In this document: positions 1-6,704 of the stretch, one piece after another
Position numbering within the stretch: the stretch's first letter is position 1
How the letters are laid out: each line of letters starts with the position of its first letter
Assembly: GCA_900554555.1 (NCBI GenBank)
Contig: USIC01000019.1
Span: 1 to 9,014, forward strand
Source: an uncultured Solobacterium sp.
GTDB lineage: Bacteria > Bacillota_I > Bacilli_A > Erysipelotrichales > Erysipelotrichaceae
Direction of reading: 5' to 3'
DNA length: 9,014 bases
Notes under the pieces: model-generated
What the model saw: only the letters and a program-made list of their open reading frames with translations
Told to the model about the DNA's origin: nothing
The model's database searches: none
Program-made: the position numbers and the translations under genes

Positions 1-658
1 CTGTTTGTCCATTAGGAATTACCATGCCGAGTTTTGTAGCGCCGTAATTGCATGTTAATGCACCAACTACGAATACACCTAGCATAGAATCAGCGTGTGT
101 AAATTCACGAGCGTTAGCAGTCAATACTTCGATAGCCTTTGTACCCATGTCATATGACCAGTACATTAACCAATAACGAAGAGCCATCTGTACACCAAAT
201 GTGATGATGAAGTACAAGATTGGTCCAAATAAGTTTCCATCAATTGCTAAGTTAGCTGTAATACCAGCTGTAATAGGAACTAATGTAAACCAGAACAATG
301 CATCACCAATACCACCTAAAGGACCCATAGCTGCTACACGAACAGCACGGATTGAGTTGATATCAGCCTTCTGTTGTTCCATGGATAATACAATACCCAT
401 AACGAATGTAACTAAGAATGGGTGAGTATTGAAGAACTCAAGGTTGTGAGTCATGGATGTGGATAAGTCATCCTTGTTTGTGTGGATAGCTTCCAAACCA
501 GGTAAGATTCCCCATAACCAACCAGCAGCCTGCATTCTTTCGAAGTTAAAGGAAGCCTGTAAGTTTAGAGAACGCCAAACCATCTTATTTAAAACTGCTT
601 TTGTAAGTGGTTTAGCAGGAGCAGTGTCCTTATATGCTAAATTGAAATTAGATTCCAT
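1..658 (-). CDS. PTS mannose/fructose/sorbose-family transporter subunit IID (3' end cut by window edge)
   Basis: This is the IID membrane subunit of a mannose-class phosphotransferase system, which forms the sugar channel together with IIC. The 219 residues visible start at ATG 656-658 and stay open to the left edge; a complete IID is about 270-280 residues, so the C-terminus is missing. Typical family motifs are visible: LQASFNFERMQ (33-43), a stretch around NLEFFNTHPF (72-81), MGPLGGIGDALFWF (111-124) and GNLFGPILYF (141-150), followed by hydrophobic segments. From memory these match E. coli AgaD (galactosamine/GalNAc) better than ManZ, but the substrate is inferred. The start overlaps the end of the IIC gene by 11 bp, and a GGAGGTG box lies 6 nt upstream, inside IIC, so the two subunits are probably translationally coupled. 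The shadow reading frames on the opposite strand have no family features. Confidence 0.95.
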   Translation of the reverse strand, partial: MESNFNLAYKDTAPAKPLTKAVLNKMVWRSLNLQASFNFERMQAAGWLWGILPGLEAIHTNKDDLSTSMTHNLEFFNTHPFLVTFVMGIVLSMEQQKADINSIRAVRVAAMGPLGGIGDALFWFTLVPITAGITANLAIDGNLFGPILYFIITFGVQMALRYWLMYWSYDMGTKAIEVLTANAREFTHADSMLGVFVVGALTCNYGATKLGMVIPNGQT

Positions 659-1442
659 CTCCAGCACCTCCGTTATTAGATGTTAATTGTTTGATCTTAA
701 CATTTGTATTGTAATCGTACATTGCAATTGCAACGCCGATAAATGCTACAAGAATTAATGTTGCACCAGATGTTGCCTTGATGTTTCCAAGAATAGCAGC
801 AGCTGTAAAACCTGCGAAGTAGATACCCCACATGTCGTTTGCAAGCATAATCTTTAGTAATACTGCGAAACCTACATAACGCATCATTCCACCAGCAGCA
901 CCCAAGCCACCCATGAACCATGAAGCATTTTCAGAGAAGTTCTTCAACGCTTCGCTAGCAGCATCTCCACCGAAGAACGCAACAAGTGCTAGAACTGCGA
1001 AGAGACCACCTAAGATGCACATAGATAGAATGTTTACACCAGTGATTCCAGCTGGATCTGCATTTTCAGCAGCCTGATCAGCCTTAGCCATGATGTATGA
1101 CATAAATGTAAATGTAAATGTAACGACATACTGTCCAAATACAGAGAATACAACTGCTAGACCTAAAGCCTGGTCAACAGGTAATCCTGACTTAACAGCG
1201 AAGATCATTGCTACAATAGAACCTAATACAGCGTTTGGTGGCTGTGCTCCACCGACTGGCATGTTACCAACCATCATCAGTTCATATGTACCACCGATGA
1301 CAAGGCCAGTTTTTACATCACCTAAAATCAAGCCAATAATTGGGCAAGCGATAATAGGACGATATAAAAGCTCAGTCAGTGAGAATTGGTCAATTGCAAA
1401 GATGAATGTTGCTACAGCAAGTAATAATGCTTGTAAAATCAT
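648..1442 (-). CDS. PTS mannose/fructose/sorbose-family transporter subunit IIC
   Basis: This is the IIC integral membrane subunit, which makes the translocation path with IID. The protein is 264 residues, normal for the family. The family region LLYRPIIACPIIGLILGDV-TGLVIGGTYELMMVG (about 26-59) is followed by GGAQPPNAVLG (64-74) and several hydrophobic helices. The motif MAKADQAAENAD (118-129) and the C-terminal GDGI resemble AgaC of the galactosamine/GalNAc PTS, as I remember it. Start choice: the reading frame is open upstream to a TTG at 1449-1451, but that codon touches the Shine-Dalgarno sequence AGGAGGA (1452-1458). The ATG at 1440-1442 lies 9 nt from it and is the proper start. The gene follows IIB by 53 bp with no visible terminator, and overlaps IID by 11 bp. 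Substrate specificity is inference. Confidence 0.95.
   Translation of the reverse strand: MILQALLLAVATFIFAIDQFSLTELLYRPIIACPIIGLILGDVKTGLVIGGTYELMMVGNMPVGGAQPPNAVLGSIVAMIFAVKSGLPVDQALGLAVVFSVFGQYVVTFTFTFMSYIMAKADQAAENADPAGITGVNILSMCILGGLFAVLALVAFFGGDAASEALKNFSENASWFMGGLGAAGGMMRYVGFAVLLKIMLANDMWGIYFAGFTAAAILGNIKATSGATLILVAFIGVAIAMYDYNTNVKIKQLTSNNGGAGDGI
665..671 (-). promoter_or_regulatory. Ribosome binding site of the IID gene
   Basis: Read on the minus strand this is GGAGGTG, 6 nt before ATG 656-658. It lies inside the last codons of IIC. It fixes the IID start and explains how IID is translated although its start codon overlaps the preceding gene. Confidence 0.85.
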
Positions 1443-1451
1443 TTGATTCAA

Positions 1452-1458
1452 TCCTCCT
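1452..1458 (-). promoter_or_regulatory. Ribosome binding site that decides the IIC start
   Basis: On the minus strand this reads AGGAGGA, within TAAGGAGGAT, a near-perfect Shine-Dalgarno sequence. It is 9 nt from ATG 1440-1442 and directly abuts the in-frame TTG at 1449-1451, which rules out that TTG as a start. Confidence 0.85.
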
Positions 1459-1495
1459 TAAAATAGTTTTTGTAGTGAAACGGCTGTAATAATTT

Positions 1496-1972
1496 TTACC
1501 CAAAGAGCTTGCTGATGTCTTCAGCGTGTTCCTGCGGCACTCTGCGGATTTCTAACTCAACACCGAGTTCCTGTAACTTCTTGAATGCTGCTACATCTAC
1601 ATCATCAACAGCAACGCTAGTAGCGACCTGACGTTTTCCTTCAGCCATGTGCATGTTACCAATGTTTACCTTCTTAATTGGAACACCGCCTTCAACTAAA
1701 CGTAATACGTCAGTAGGTGTCTCACAGACGATAAAGATGTGCTGTGATGGAGAAGCCTTGTGGATAGTTGTAATTGTTTTTTCAATTGTCCAATAACGTG
1801 TCTGTGCATATGAAGGTGCAGCCATATCCATCAACCCTTGACGGAATGTGTTTGTAGCTACATCATCGTTTGCTACCAAGATTAAGTTAGCCCCAATTGA
1901 ACCGGACCATTGTGTTGCCACTTGTCCATGAATTAGACGATTGTCAATTCTAGTTAGTACAATATCTGGCAT
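1496..1972 (-). CDS. PTS mannose/fructose/sorbose-family transporter subunit IIB
   Basis: This is the cytoplasmic phosphotransfer subunit, which takes phosphate from IIA and passes it to the incoming sugar. The 158-residue protein has the family signature RIDNRLIHGQV at residues 8-18, with His15 as the expected phosphorylated residue. Later come GANLILVANDDVA, the region IFIVCETPTDVLRLVEGG and VNIGNMHMAEGKRQV, all typical of PTSIIB_sorb domains. The RIDNRL-HGQV start, TIEKTI and GNMH--EGK-Q motifs resemble AgaB as I recall it. Start: the frame is open up to an ATG at 2030-2032, but ATG 1970-1972 has AAAGGAG (1981-1987) 8 nt upstream and starts exactly at the conserved domain. The extra 20 residues would cover a cre-like box, so I reject the longer form. 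It is the first gene of the operon, divergent from the AraC regulator. Confidence 0.95.
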   Translation of the reverse strand: MPDIVLTRIDNRLIHGQVATQWSGSIGANLILVANDDVATNTFRQGLMDMAAPSYAQTRYWTIEKTITTIHKASPSQHIFIVCETPTDVLRLVEGGVPIKKVNIGNMHMAEGKRQVATSVAVDDVDVAAFKKLQELGVELEIRRVPQEHAEDISKLFG

Positions 1973-1980
1973 TTCCCTTA

Positions 1981-1987
1981 CTCCTTT
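1981..1987 (-). promoter_or_regulatory. Ribosome binding site that decides the IIB start
   Basis: On the minus strand this reads AAAGGAG, 8 nt before ATG 1970-1972. It supports the 158-residue IIB over the longer open frame beginning at 2032. Confidence 0.85.
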
Positions 1988-2017
1988 CTCTTTGAGTATA
2001 TGCGCAATCATTAAAAC

Positions 2018-2031
2018 AGAAAGCGCTCTCA
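2018..2031 (+). promoter_or_regulatory. Catabolite-responsive element (cre-like, CcpA operator) of the PTS operon
   Basis: The 14-mer AGAAAGCGCTCTCA matches the cre consensus TGNAANCGNTNNCA at every fixed position except the first base. It has the central CG and the near-palindromic form GAAAGCGCTCTC. It lies 46 bp upstream of the IIB start, just downstream of a possible -10 box, so CcpA bound here would cover the transcription start. This is the expected arrangement for glucose repression of a secondary-sugar PTS. The presence of CcpA in the organism is assumed. Confidence 0.6.
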
Positions 2032-2033
2032 TG

Positions 2034-2062
2034 CTTATATCTTAACATTAAGTGTCACATAA
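2034..2062 (-). promoter_or_regulatory. Possible PTS operon promoter (weak -35)
   Basis: On the minus strand a TATAAG box (2034-2039) matches five of six positions of the -10 consensus. Seventeen bases upstream is TTATGT (2057-2062), a poor -35. A weak -35 would fit a promoter that depends on an activator, such as the divergent AraC-family protein. Other AT-rich hexamers in the region could serve instead. No sigma-54 -24/-12 pair is visible, which argues against LevR-type control. Confidence 0.3.
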
Positions 2063-2124
2063 TATTTACATTTTTGTTCAAAACTAGTGTACTTTTCGGT
2101 AAGGAAAAATAATATTTTGTTGAT

Positions 2125-2154
2125 TTGTGATTTAAAACGCAATTAAAGTATGCT
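2125..2154 (+). promoter_or_regulatory. Probable promoter of the AraC-family regulator gene
   Basis: TTGTGA (2125-2130) and TATGCT (2149-2154) are separated by 18 bp, in an AT-rich stretch. Transcription would start near 2161, giving a leader of about 20 nt that just includes the AAGGAG ribosome binding site at 2166-2171. The spacing is plausible, but the match is from inspection only. Confidence 0.45.
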
Positions 2155-2181
2155 ATTTTACAGGTAAGGAGATGGTGAAAT

Positions 2182-3348
2182 ATGATTAGTAAGACTACTA
2201 GTTCCAATTTCGTTAAATTTGGTACGATTGTTCCAAATATTCCAGATGAAGATTTCATTATTGAAGAGTTTACAATTTCAACAAAGGAAATTCATGCCCT
2301 CCATTCCTATAATCAATCTGTCTATTTGGAGGCGTCTGAAGGAATGGCCATGCTTGGTGTTGTTCGTGTCCCAGAGGTTGATTCCATTGAAAGTTTTGCC
2401 CTACACCGCCGTGTACGGATTGAACCTGATGTTTATTTCAATCTCACTTCAATGAGCGAGCACATTGTTTATCGCTTGTACATTCCTAGACATGCGGAAA
2501 AAACAACCTACACATTACCAAGCCCATTTGTGTATGAAAGTATTTCACCTAAGATTCGTATCTCTGAAATCATTGCCTATTATTACGTTGTAAAACGTCC
2601 AGCATACTCTTTTTTAGGAGAAACACATAATTACTATGAATTAACTTTTGTTGATCAAGGCTCTTTGGATACAACTGTTGATGGTAAGTCTTATACAATT
2701 GGCATGAATGAATGCATGTTATATGTGCCCGGTCAATTCCATGACCAAAAGGTATCTTCAGATAATCCTTGTTCCTACTTAACAGTTATCTTTGCGGCAG
2801 ATGGTGTTCATACCGATTTAGTTTCCAATCGTGTCATCAGTTGTACCCGCGAGATGCAAGATGATATCAACCGTTTTGTATCAACTTCTGAACAAGCCAA
2901 TCCATTTAAATATGATGGAATGATTTCCTGCTTAGAACAAATCTTGATTTCCTTCCATATGTACGCAAACGCAAAGAAGATGCCTAAGCCTATCACACCA
3001 GTGAATCAACACTTTGAAGATCGTCTTGTGGAGGAAATTCTAGAGTATATCCATAAACATATCCTAGAACCATTACCAATCGAGCAGATCTGTGACCGCT
3101 TTGCTATCTCACGTAGTACACTACAGAACTTATTCAAAAATAATCTCCAAGTTCCACCAAAACAATATATCAATACTGCAAAGTTGAATCAGAGTCGATT
3201 ACTCATTCGTAAAGGAGATTACACAATAACAGAGATTGCGTCTATGTTAAGTTTCAATTCTATTCACTACTTCTCTCGTAAATTTACACAGAGTTATGGT
3301 ATTACTCCTAGTGAGTATGCTCGTAAGATTTACGATCAAATTGATTAA
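2182..3348 (+). CDS. AraC-family transcriptional regulator with extra N-terminal domain
   Basis: This is a 388-residue DNA-binding regulator, longer than the usual AraC length of about 280-300. The C-terminal part (281-388) is a clear AraC double helix-turn-helix: the first is around LPIEQICDRFAISRSTLQNLF, the second around YTITEIASMLSFNSIHYFSRKF, ending in the typical SYGITPSEYAR. Residues about 144-207 (ETHNYYELTFVDQG, YVPGQFHDQKV) look like the AraC ligand-binding cupin. Residues 1-125 are an extra domain with YNQSVYLEASEGMAMLGVV (43-61) and HRRVRIEPDVYFNL (75-88), perhaps a second cupin. ATG 2182 has AAGGAG (2166-2171) 10 nt upstream. It is divergent from the PTS operon, which is its probable target, and may sense the imported sugar or its phosphate. 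Target and ligand are inferred. Confidence 0.92.
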   Translation: MISKTTSSNFVKFGTIVPNIPDEDFIIEEFTISTKEIHALHSYNQSVYLEASEGMAMLGVVRVPEVDSIESFALHRRVRIEPDVYFNLTSMSEHIVYRLYIPRHAEKTTYTLPSPFVYESISPKIRISEIIAYYYVVKRPAYSFLGETHNYYELTFVDQGSLDTTVDGKSYTIGMNECMLYVPGQFHDQKVSSDNPCSYLTVIFAADGVHTDLVSNRVISCTREMQDDINRFVSTSEQANPFKYDGMISCLEQILISFHMYANAKKMPKPITPVNQHFEDRLVEEILEYIHKHILEPLPIEQICDRFAISRSTLQNLFKNNLQVPPKQYINTAKLNQSRLLIRKGDYTITEIASMLSFNSIHYFSRKFTQSYGITPSEYARKIYDQID

Positions 3349-3356
3349 CTCATTCC

Positions 3357-3390
3357 AGTCATATCTAGTACATCAAGATATGGCTTTTCT
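3357..3390 (+). terminator. Rho-independent terminator after the AraC-family gene
   Basis: AGTCATATCT (3357-3366) pairs with AGATATGGCT (3376-3385), a 10-bp stem with one G-U pair and a 9-nt loop, followed by TTTCTT. It lies 8 bp after the regulator stop and separates the regulator from the malolactic enzyme gene. The T tract is short and interrupted, so it may be only moderately efficient. Confidence 0.65.
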
Positions 3391-3398
3391 TAATCTCT

Positions 3399-3427
3399 TT
3401 GTATCCAATCACCACAATGGGTATATA
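3399..3427 (+). promoter_or_regulatory. Possible promoter of the malolactic enzyme gene
   Basis: TTGTAT (3399-3404) and TATATA (3422-3427) are spaced 17 bp apart, between the upstream terminator and the AGGAG ribosome binding site at 3440-3444. Since a terminator precedes the gene, a promoter is expected here. The -35 match is only partial. Confidence 0.4.
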
Positions 3428-3452
3428 CTAATACCGCATAGGAGATAACTTT

Positions 3453-5078
3453 ATGAATGCACATGATATTTTAAATAACCCTTTTCTAAATAAAGGTACT
3501 GCCTTTACGATGGAAGAACGTAGTAAGCTTGGACTGATTGGTCTTTTACCACCATATGTTCAAACAATTGAAGAACAGGCAAAACAAACTTATGCACAAA
3601 TGCAGACAAAGGCAAATAATCTTGAAAAACGTTTGTTTTTGATGCAGATTTTTAATACAAACCGTACACTTTTCTACTATATGTTCTCTCAACATCTAGC
3701 AGAATTTAATCCTATCGTTTACGACCCAACGATTGCAGATACAATTGAAAACTATAGTGATCTCTTTATCGATCCACAATACGCTGCGTATTTGGATATT
3801 AACCATCCAGAAAATATTGAAGCCACATTAAAGAATGCGGCTGGCGAGCGTGAGATTCGATTAATTGTCGTTACAGATGCGGAAGGAATCTTAGGTATTG
3901 GTGACTGGGGTACAAATGGTGTGGATATCTCCGTTGGTAAGTTGATGGTTTATACAGCTGCAGCTGGTATCGACCCATCTATGGTATTGCCACTCGTCAT
4001 TGATGCCGGAACAAATCGTAAAGAACTACTTGAGAATCCTAATTATCTAGGTAACCGTCATGAACGTATTCGTGGTGATCGTTATTATGACTTTGTAGAT
4101 CAGTTTGTGCAGACTGCTGAACGTCTATTTCCTAAACTATATCTACACTGGGAAGACTTTGGACGTTCTAATGCCGCAAACATTCTAGAAAAATATCGTA
4201 ATCAAATTCCAACATTCAACGATGATATTCAAGGAACAGGTATCGTAACACTTGGGGCAATCTTTGGTTCTCTCGCTATCACTGATGGAAAGCTATCTGA
4301 TCAGACATATCTTTGTTTTGGTGGTGGTACTGCTGGTGCAGGTATCGCATCTCGTGTACTACGCGAGATGGTATCTGAAGGTATTTCTGAAGAAGAAGCG
4401 TACAAGCATTTCTTTATGGTTGATAAACAAGGTCTTCTCTTTGATGACATGGATGATTTAACACCTCAACAAAGACCATTTGCTAAGAAGCGCTCAGACT
4501 ATCCTAACGCAGATAAGTTAACTGACTTATTAGAAGTTGTTAAGACTGTCCAACCAACAATCTTAGTTGGCACTTCGACACAACCAAATACATTCACAAA
4601 GGAAATCGTGGAAGAAATGTGCAAGATTACAGAACACCCAATGATTTTCCCATTATCAAATCCAACTGTTTTAGCTGAAGCTAGCGCAGAAGACCTCATT
4701 ACTTGGTCAGATGGAAAAGCATTTGTCGCAACTGGTATTCCTGCAGATACGGTTTCTTATAAGGGAGTTGACTACGTCATTGGTCAAGCAAATAATGCTT
4801 TAATTTATCCAGGACTTGGACTTGGCATGCTTGCATCAGAAGCTAGTCTTTTAACAGATGAAATGATTGGTGCTGCCGCCCACTCCTTAAGTGGTATCAT
4901 TGATCAAACTCAACCAGGTGCTCCTGTATTACCACCATTCAAATATGTCGCAGATGTTTCTATCAAGGTTGCGGAGGCGGTTGCTAAAACCGCACAACAA
5001 CAAGGTCTTGCCCGTGCGAAAGAAACAGATATGGCTAAGGCTGTACGGGATTTAAAGTGGTATCCAGAGTATCGTTAA
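3453..5078 (+). CDS. mleS: Malolactic enzyme (NAD- and Mn-dependent L-malate decarboxylation to L-lactate)
   Basis: This 541-residue cytoplasmic enzyme is of the malic enzyme superfamily, and its length matches malolactic enzymes. The N-terminus ([14 protein letters not shown], then [12 protein letters not shown]) and blocks such as [12 protein letters not shown] (142-153) and [16 protein letters not shown] (230-245) closely resemble MleA/MleS of Oenococcus and Lactococcus as I remember them. By analogy with malic enzymes, Tyr90 (NPIVYDPT) and Lys163 (ISVGKL) are the catalytic pair, and Glu234, Asp235 and Asp258 (FNDDIQGTG) bind the metal. [11 protein letters not shown] (289-299) is the NAD-binding loop. 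ATG 3453 has AGGAG (3440-3444) 8 nt upstream. The usual neighbours, a malate permease and a LysR regulator, are absent. Malolactic fermentation consumes a proton and supports acid tolerance. An ordinary NAD-malic enzyme (MaeA, releasing pyruvate) is the main alternative; sequence alone cannot fully exclude it. Confidence 0.88.
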   Translation: MNAHDILNNPFLNKGTAFTMEERSKLGLIGLLPPYVQTIEEQAKQTYAQMQTKANNLEKRLFLMQIFNTNRTLFYYMFSQHLAEFNPIVYDPTIADTIENYSDLFIDPQYAAYLDINHPENIEATLKNAAGEREIRLIVVTDAEGILGIGDWGTNGVDISVGKLMVYTAAAGIDPSMVLPLVIDAGTNRKELLENPNYLGNRHERIRGDRYYDFVDQFVQTAERLFPKLYLHWEDFGRSNAANILEKYRNQIPTFNDDIQGTGIVTLGAIFGSLAITDGKLSDQTYLCFGGGTAGAGIASRVLREMVSEGISEEEAYKHFFMVDKQGLLFDDMDDLTPQQRPFAKKRSDYPNADKLTDLLEVVKTVQPTILVGTSTQPNTFTKEIVEEMCKITEHPMIFPLSNPTVLAEASAEDLITWSDGKAFVATGIPADTVSYKGVDYVIGQANNALIYPGLGLGMLASEASLLTDEMIGAAAHSLSGIIDQTQPGAPVLPPFKYVADVSIKVAEAVAKTAQQQGLARAKETDMAKAVRDLKWYPEYR

Positions 5079-5087
5079 GCAAAAAAT

Positions 5088-5135
5088 AAACCTTCTCTCA
5101 ATGCATGAATCATGCTTTGAAGAAGGTTTTTATTT
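5088..5135. terminator. Bidirectional terminator between convergent transcription units
   Basis: AAACCTTCT (5088-5096) pairs with AGAAGGTTT (5121-5129). Inside, TCAA pairs with TTGA, and GCATG (5103-5107) pairs with CATGC (5111-5115) around an AAT loop; one bulged C and one T-T mismatch break the stem. It is followed by TTTTATTTT on the plus strand and preceded by AAAAAATAAA, which is a T-rich tract on the minus strand. It begins 9 bp after the malolactic enzyme stop and abuts the stop of the converging membrane protein gene, so it can end both transcripts. Confidence 0.85.
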
Positions 5136-5584
5136 TATTCAATGTTTCTAATATATCTCTTTAACATCGTTAACATCTTTTCATCAAGCGAAAGTAGAAA
5201 TACTTCCCCTTTGTTTAGATATAACGCGACTTTATGGCTTCCATCAGAGTAATCTTTACCTTTTTCATTATTCGCATTCAACTTAATAGATTGAACATCT
5301 TTTACGTTGCATCTAGCAAGTGCCTTGCGTGCTTCTTTGTGGAAGATTGCATCGATGGTTAATTCATCGTTGACTAAGATATATTCGTATTCTTCATATA
5401 GACGTAATCGTAAATATACATAGAAGAATAGCAGTGTGATAGCAGATCCAATCCAATAGAGAGGTTTTGTAAATCCAGCTATTAAAAATAGTATACATGC
5501 AAGCAGGTCTGCCACTACATATAAAACATATTTTAGTTCTGGTCTATTTCTTTTTACCGCTAATTCATAGTATGCATCATTCAT
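5135..5584 (-). CDS. DUF6106-like small membrane protein
   Basis: This 149-residue protein has unknown function. After a short polar N-terminus (MNDAYYELAVKRNRPE) there are two hydrophobic segments at about 18-38 and 41-58, then a charged YEEYEYILVNDELTID stretch (63-78) and a soluble C-terminal domain of alternating strands ending in a helix. The N-terminal MND-Y-E--VKR pattern, the paired helices and the EYEY--VN-EL-ID motif resemble DUF6106 proteins of Clostridia and Erysipelotrichia, as I recall them; the assignment is from memory. ATG 5582-5584 lies 8 bp after the ATPase stop and has only a weak AGG (5596-5598) upstream, so translation is probably coupled to the ATPase gene. It is the last gene of the ABC operon. 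A link to transport is suggested only by position. Confidence 0.8.
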   Translation of the reverse strand: MNDAYYELAVKRNRPELKYVLYVVADLLACILFLIAGFTKPLYWIGSAITLLFFYVYLRLRLYEEYEYILVNDELTIDAIFHKEARKALARCNVKDVQSIKLNANNEKGKDYSDGSHKVALYLNKGEVFLLSLDEKMLTMLKRYIRNIE

Positions 5585-5592
5585 ACGCTATA

Positions 5593-6702
5593 TTACCTAA
5601 TTACCTGTTCTGTTTCTTTATCAAAGAGATGTGCCTTATTCATATCTAATGCAAACTTCGCAACATCACCTTTTGTTAATGCTGTATTTGGATTTACCCT
5701 AGCAATCATCTGCTTTCCTTCAACATCGAAATACAAGAAGATTTCTGCACCAAGTAGTTCATATACTTTAATTTCTGCTTCAATCGTATTATCGTAATCA
5801 TCCAACTGATATAATTTGGAATCATATACATTTTCTGGACGAATACCTAATACGATTGTCTTACCAACATAACCTTTTTGGCGCAATAGTTCTCCTCTTT
5901 GTGCAGGTAAGCGAAGATTCTTCTTTCCAACCCGTAATTGAATCGTATCTCCTTCTTCAACTACAACTGCATCCAAGAAGTTCATCTGTGGAGAACCGAT
6001 AAAACTTGCGACGAACAGATTATTCGGTTTTTCATATAGATTCTTTGGTGAATCAACTTGTTGCACAACACCATCCTTCATAACGACGATACGTGTCCCT
6101 AATGTCATCGCTTCTGTCTGGTCATGTGTAACATAGATAATTGTAGCACCTAATCTTTCGTGTAGTTTTGCGATTTCGATACGCATCTGTACACGTAGCT
6201 TCGCATCCAAGTTGGAAAGAGGCTCATCCATCAGGAATACTTTTGGATTTCTAACGATAGCTCTACCCATCGCTACACGCTGTCTTTGTCCACCAGATAA
6301 AGCCTTTGGCTTACGATCCAATAATTTCTCTAGGTCGAGAATCTTTGCGGCTTCCATAACAAGACGTTGAATTTCATCTTTTGGAACCTTGTGTAATTTT
6401 AGACCAAATGCCATATTTTCGTAAACTGTCATGTGTGGATATAATGCGTAGCTTTGGAAGACCATCGCAATATCTCTATCCTTTGGCTCTACATCATTGA
6501 CAACTTTTCCATCGATTTCTAGTGTTCCTGATGTGATTTCTTCTAGGCCCGCAACCATACGTAATGTTGTAGACTTACCACAACCAGATGGCCCAACAAA
6601 GATAACAAACTCTTTATCCTGAATTTCTAGATTAAAGTCTTTGACCGCATGGACCCCATTGTCATATACCTTATTAATATTTTTCAATGATAGACTTGCC
6701 AT
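5593..6702 (-). CDS. ugpC: Carbohydrate ABC transporter ATP-binding protein (MsmX/MsmK/UgpC family)
   Basis: This is the ATPase that powers sugar import by CUT1-type ABC transporters, acting as a dimer on the cytoplasmic face of the permeases. The 369 residues match the family length. Visible motifs are Walker [10 protein letters not shown] (37-45), Q-loop Gln83 ([10 protein letters not shown]), signature [14 protein letters not shown] (135-148), Walker B VFLMDEP (155-161), D-loop SNLDAKLR and switch His193 ([12 protein letters not shown]). After about residue 235 comes the MalK-type TOBE/regulatory domain ([18 protein letters not shown]). ATG 6700-6702 is 2 bp after the DUF4127 stop, with only a weak GTGAG upstream, so translational coupling is likely. 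In many Bacillota one MsmX-type ATPase serves several transporters, so this copy may do so too. The symbol names the family, not a proven glycerol-phosphate substrate. Confidence 0.95.
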   Translation of the reverse strand: MASLSLKNINKVYDNGVHAVKDFNLEIQDKEFVIFVGPSGCGKSTTLRMVAGLEEITSGTLEIDGKVVNDVEPKDRDIAMVFQSYALYPHMTVYENMAFGLKLHKVPKDEIQRLVMEAAKILDLEKLLDRKPKALSGGQRQRVAMGRAIVRNPKVFLMDEPLSNLDAKLRVQMRIEIAKLHERLGATIIYVTHDQTEAMTLGTRIVVMKDGVVQQVDSPKNLYEKPNNLFVASFIGSPQMNFLDAVVVEEGDTIQLRVGKKNLRLPAQRGELLRQKGYVGKTIVLGIRPENVYDSKLYQLDDYDNTIEAEIKVYELLGAEIFLYFDVEGKQMIARVNPNTALTKGDVAKFALDMNKAHLFDKETEQVIR

Positions 6703-6704
6703 AC

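Noticed and set aside
201..686. Two short plus-strand open frames (201-425 and 453-686) opposite IID
   Set aside because: The minus strand reads as a well-conserved IID protein through the whole stretch. The plus-strand products show no recognisable domain.
1090..1446. 118-codon open frame on the plus strand, antisense to the IIC gene
   Set aside because: It lies wholly opposite a clear membrane-protein gene, has no family motif and no convincing ribosome binding site. It is a by-product of the codon use of IIC.
1443..1451. TTG start for IIC at 1451, adding three residues
   Set aside because: The TTG directly touches the AGGAGGA sequence, leaving no spacer. The ATG at 1442 has the right 9-nt spacing.
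1443..1495. Possible attenuator or processing hairpin in the 53-bp IIB-IIC gap
   Set aside because: I found no stable inverted repeat with a following T tract. The gap appears to hold only the IIC ribosome binding site.
1973..2032. 20-residue N-terminal extension of IIB starting at ATG 2032
   Set aside because: IIB homologues begin at the PDIVLTRIDNR region. The internal ATG at 1972 has a good ribosome binding site, and the extension would cover the cre-like box.
1973..2181. Sigma-54 (-24/-12) promoter of the kind that drives LevR-controlled mannose-class PTS operons
   Set aside because: No TGGCAC-N5-TTGC-like pair is present on the minus strand, and the neighbouring regulator is of the AraC type.
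2055..2258. 67-codon minus-strand frame across the start of the AraC-family gene
   Set aside because: It is AT-rich and low in complexity, overlaps the regulator start and both promoters, and has no ribosome binding site or domain.
4252..4699. Short open frames within the malolactic enzyme gene on both strands (4252-4461 plus, 4499-4699 minus)
   Set aside because: The 541-residue enzyme is intact and conserved across this region. The shadow products have no features.
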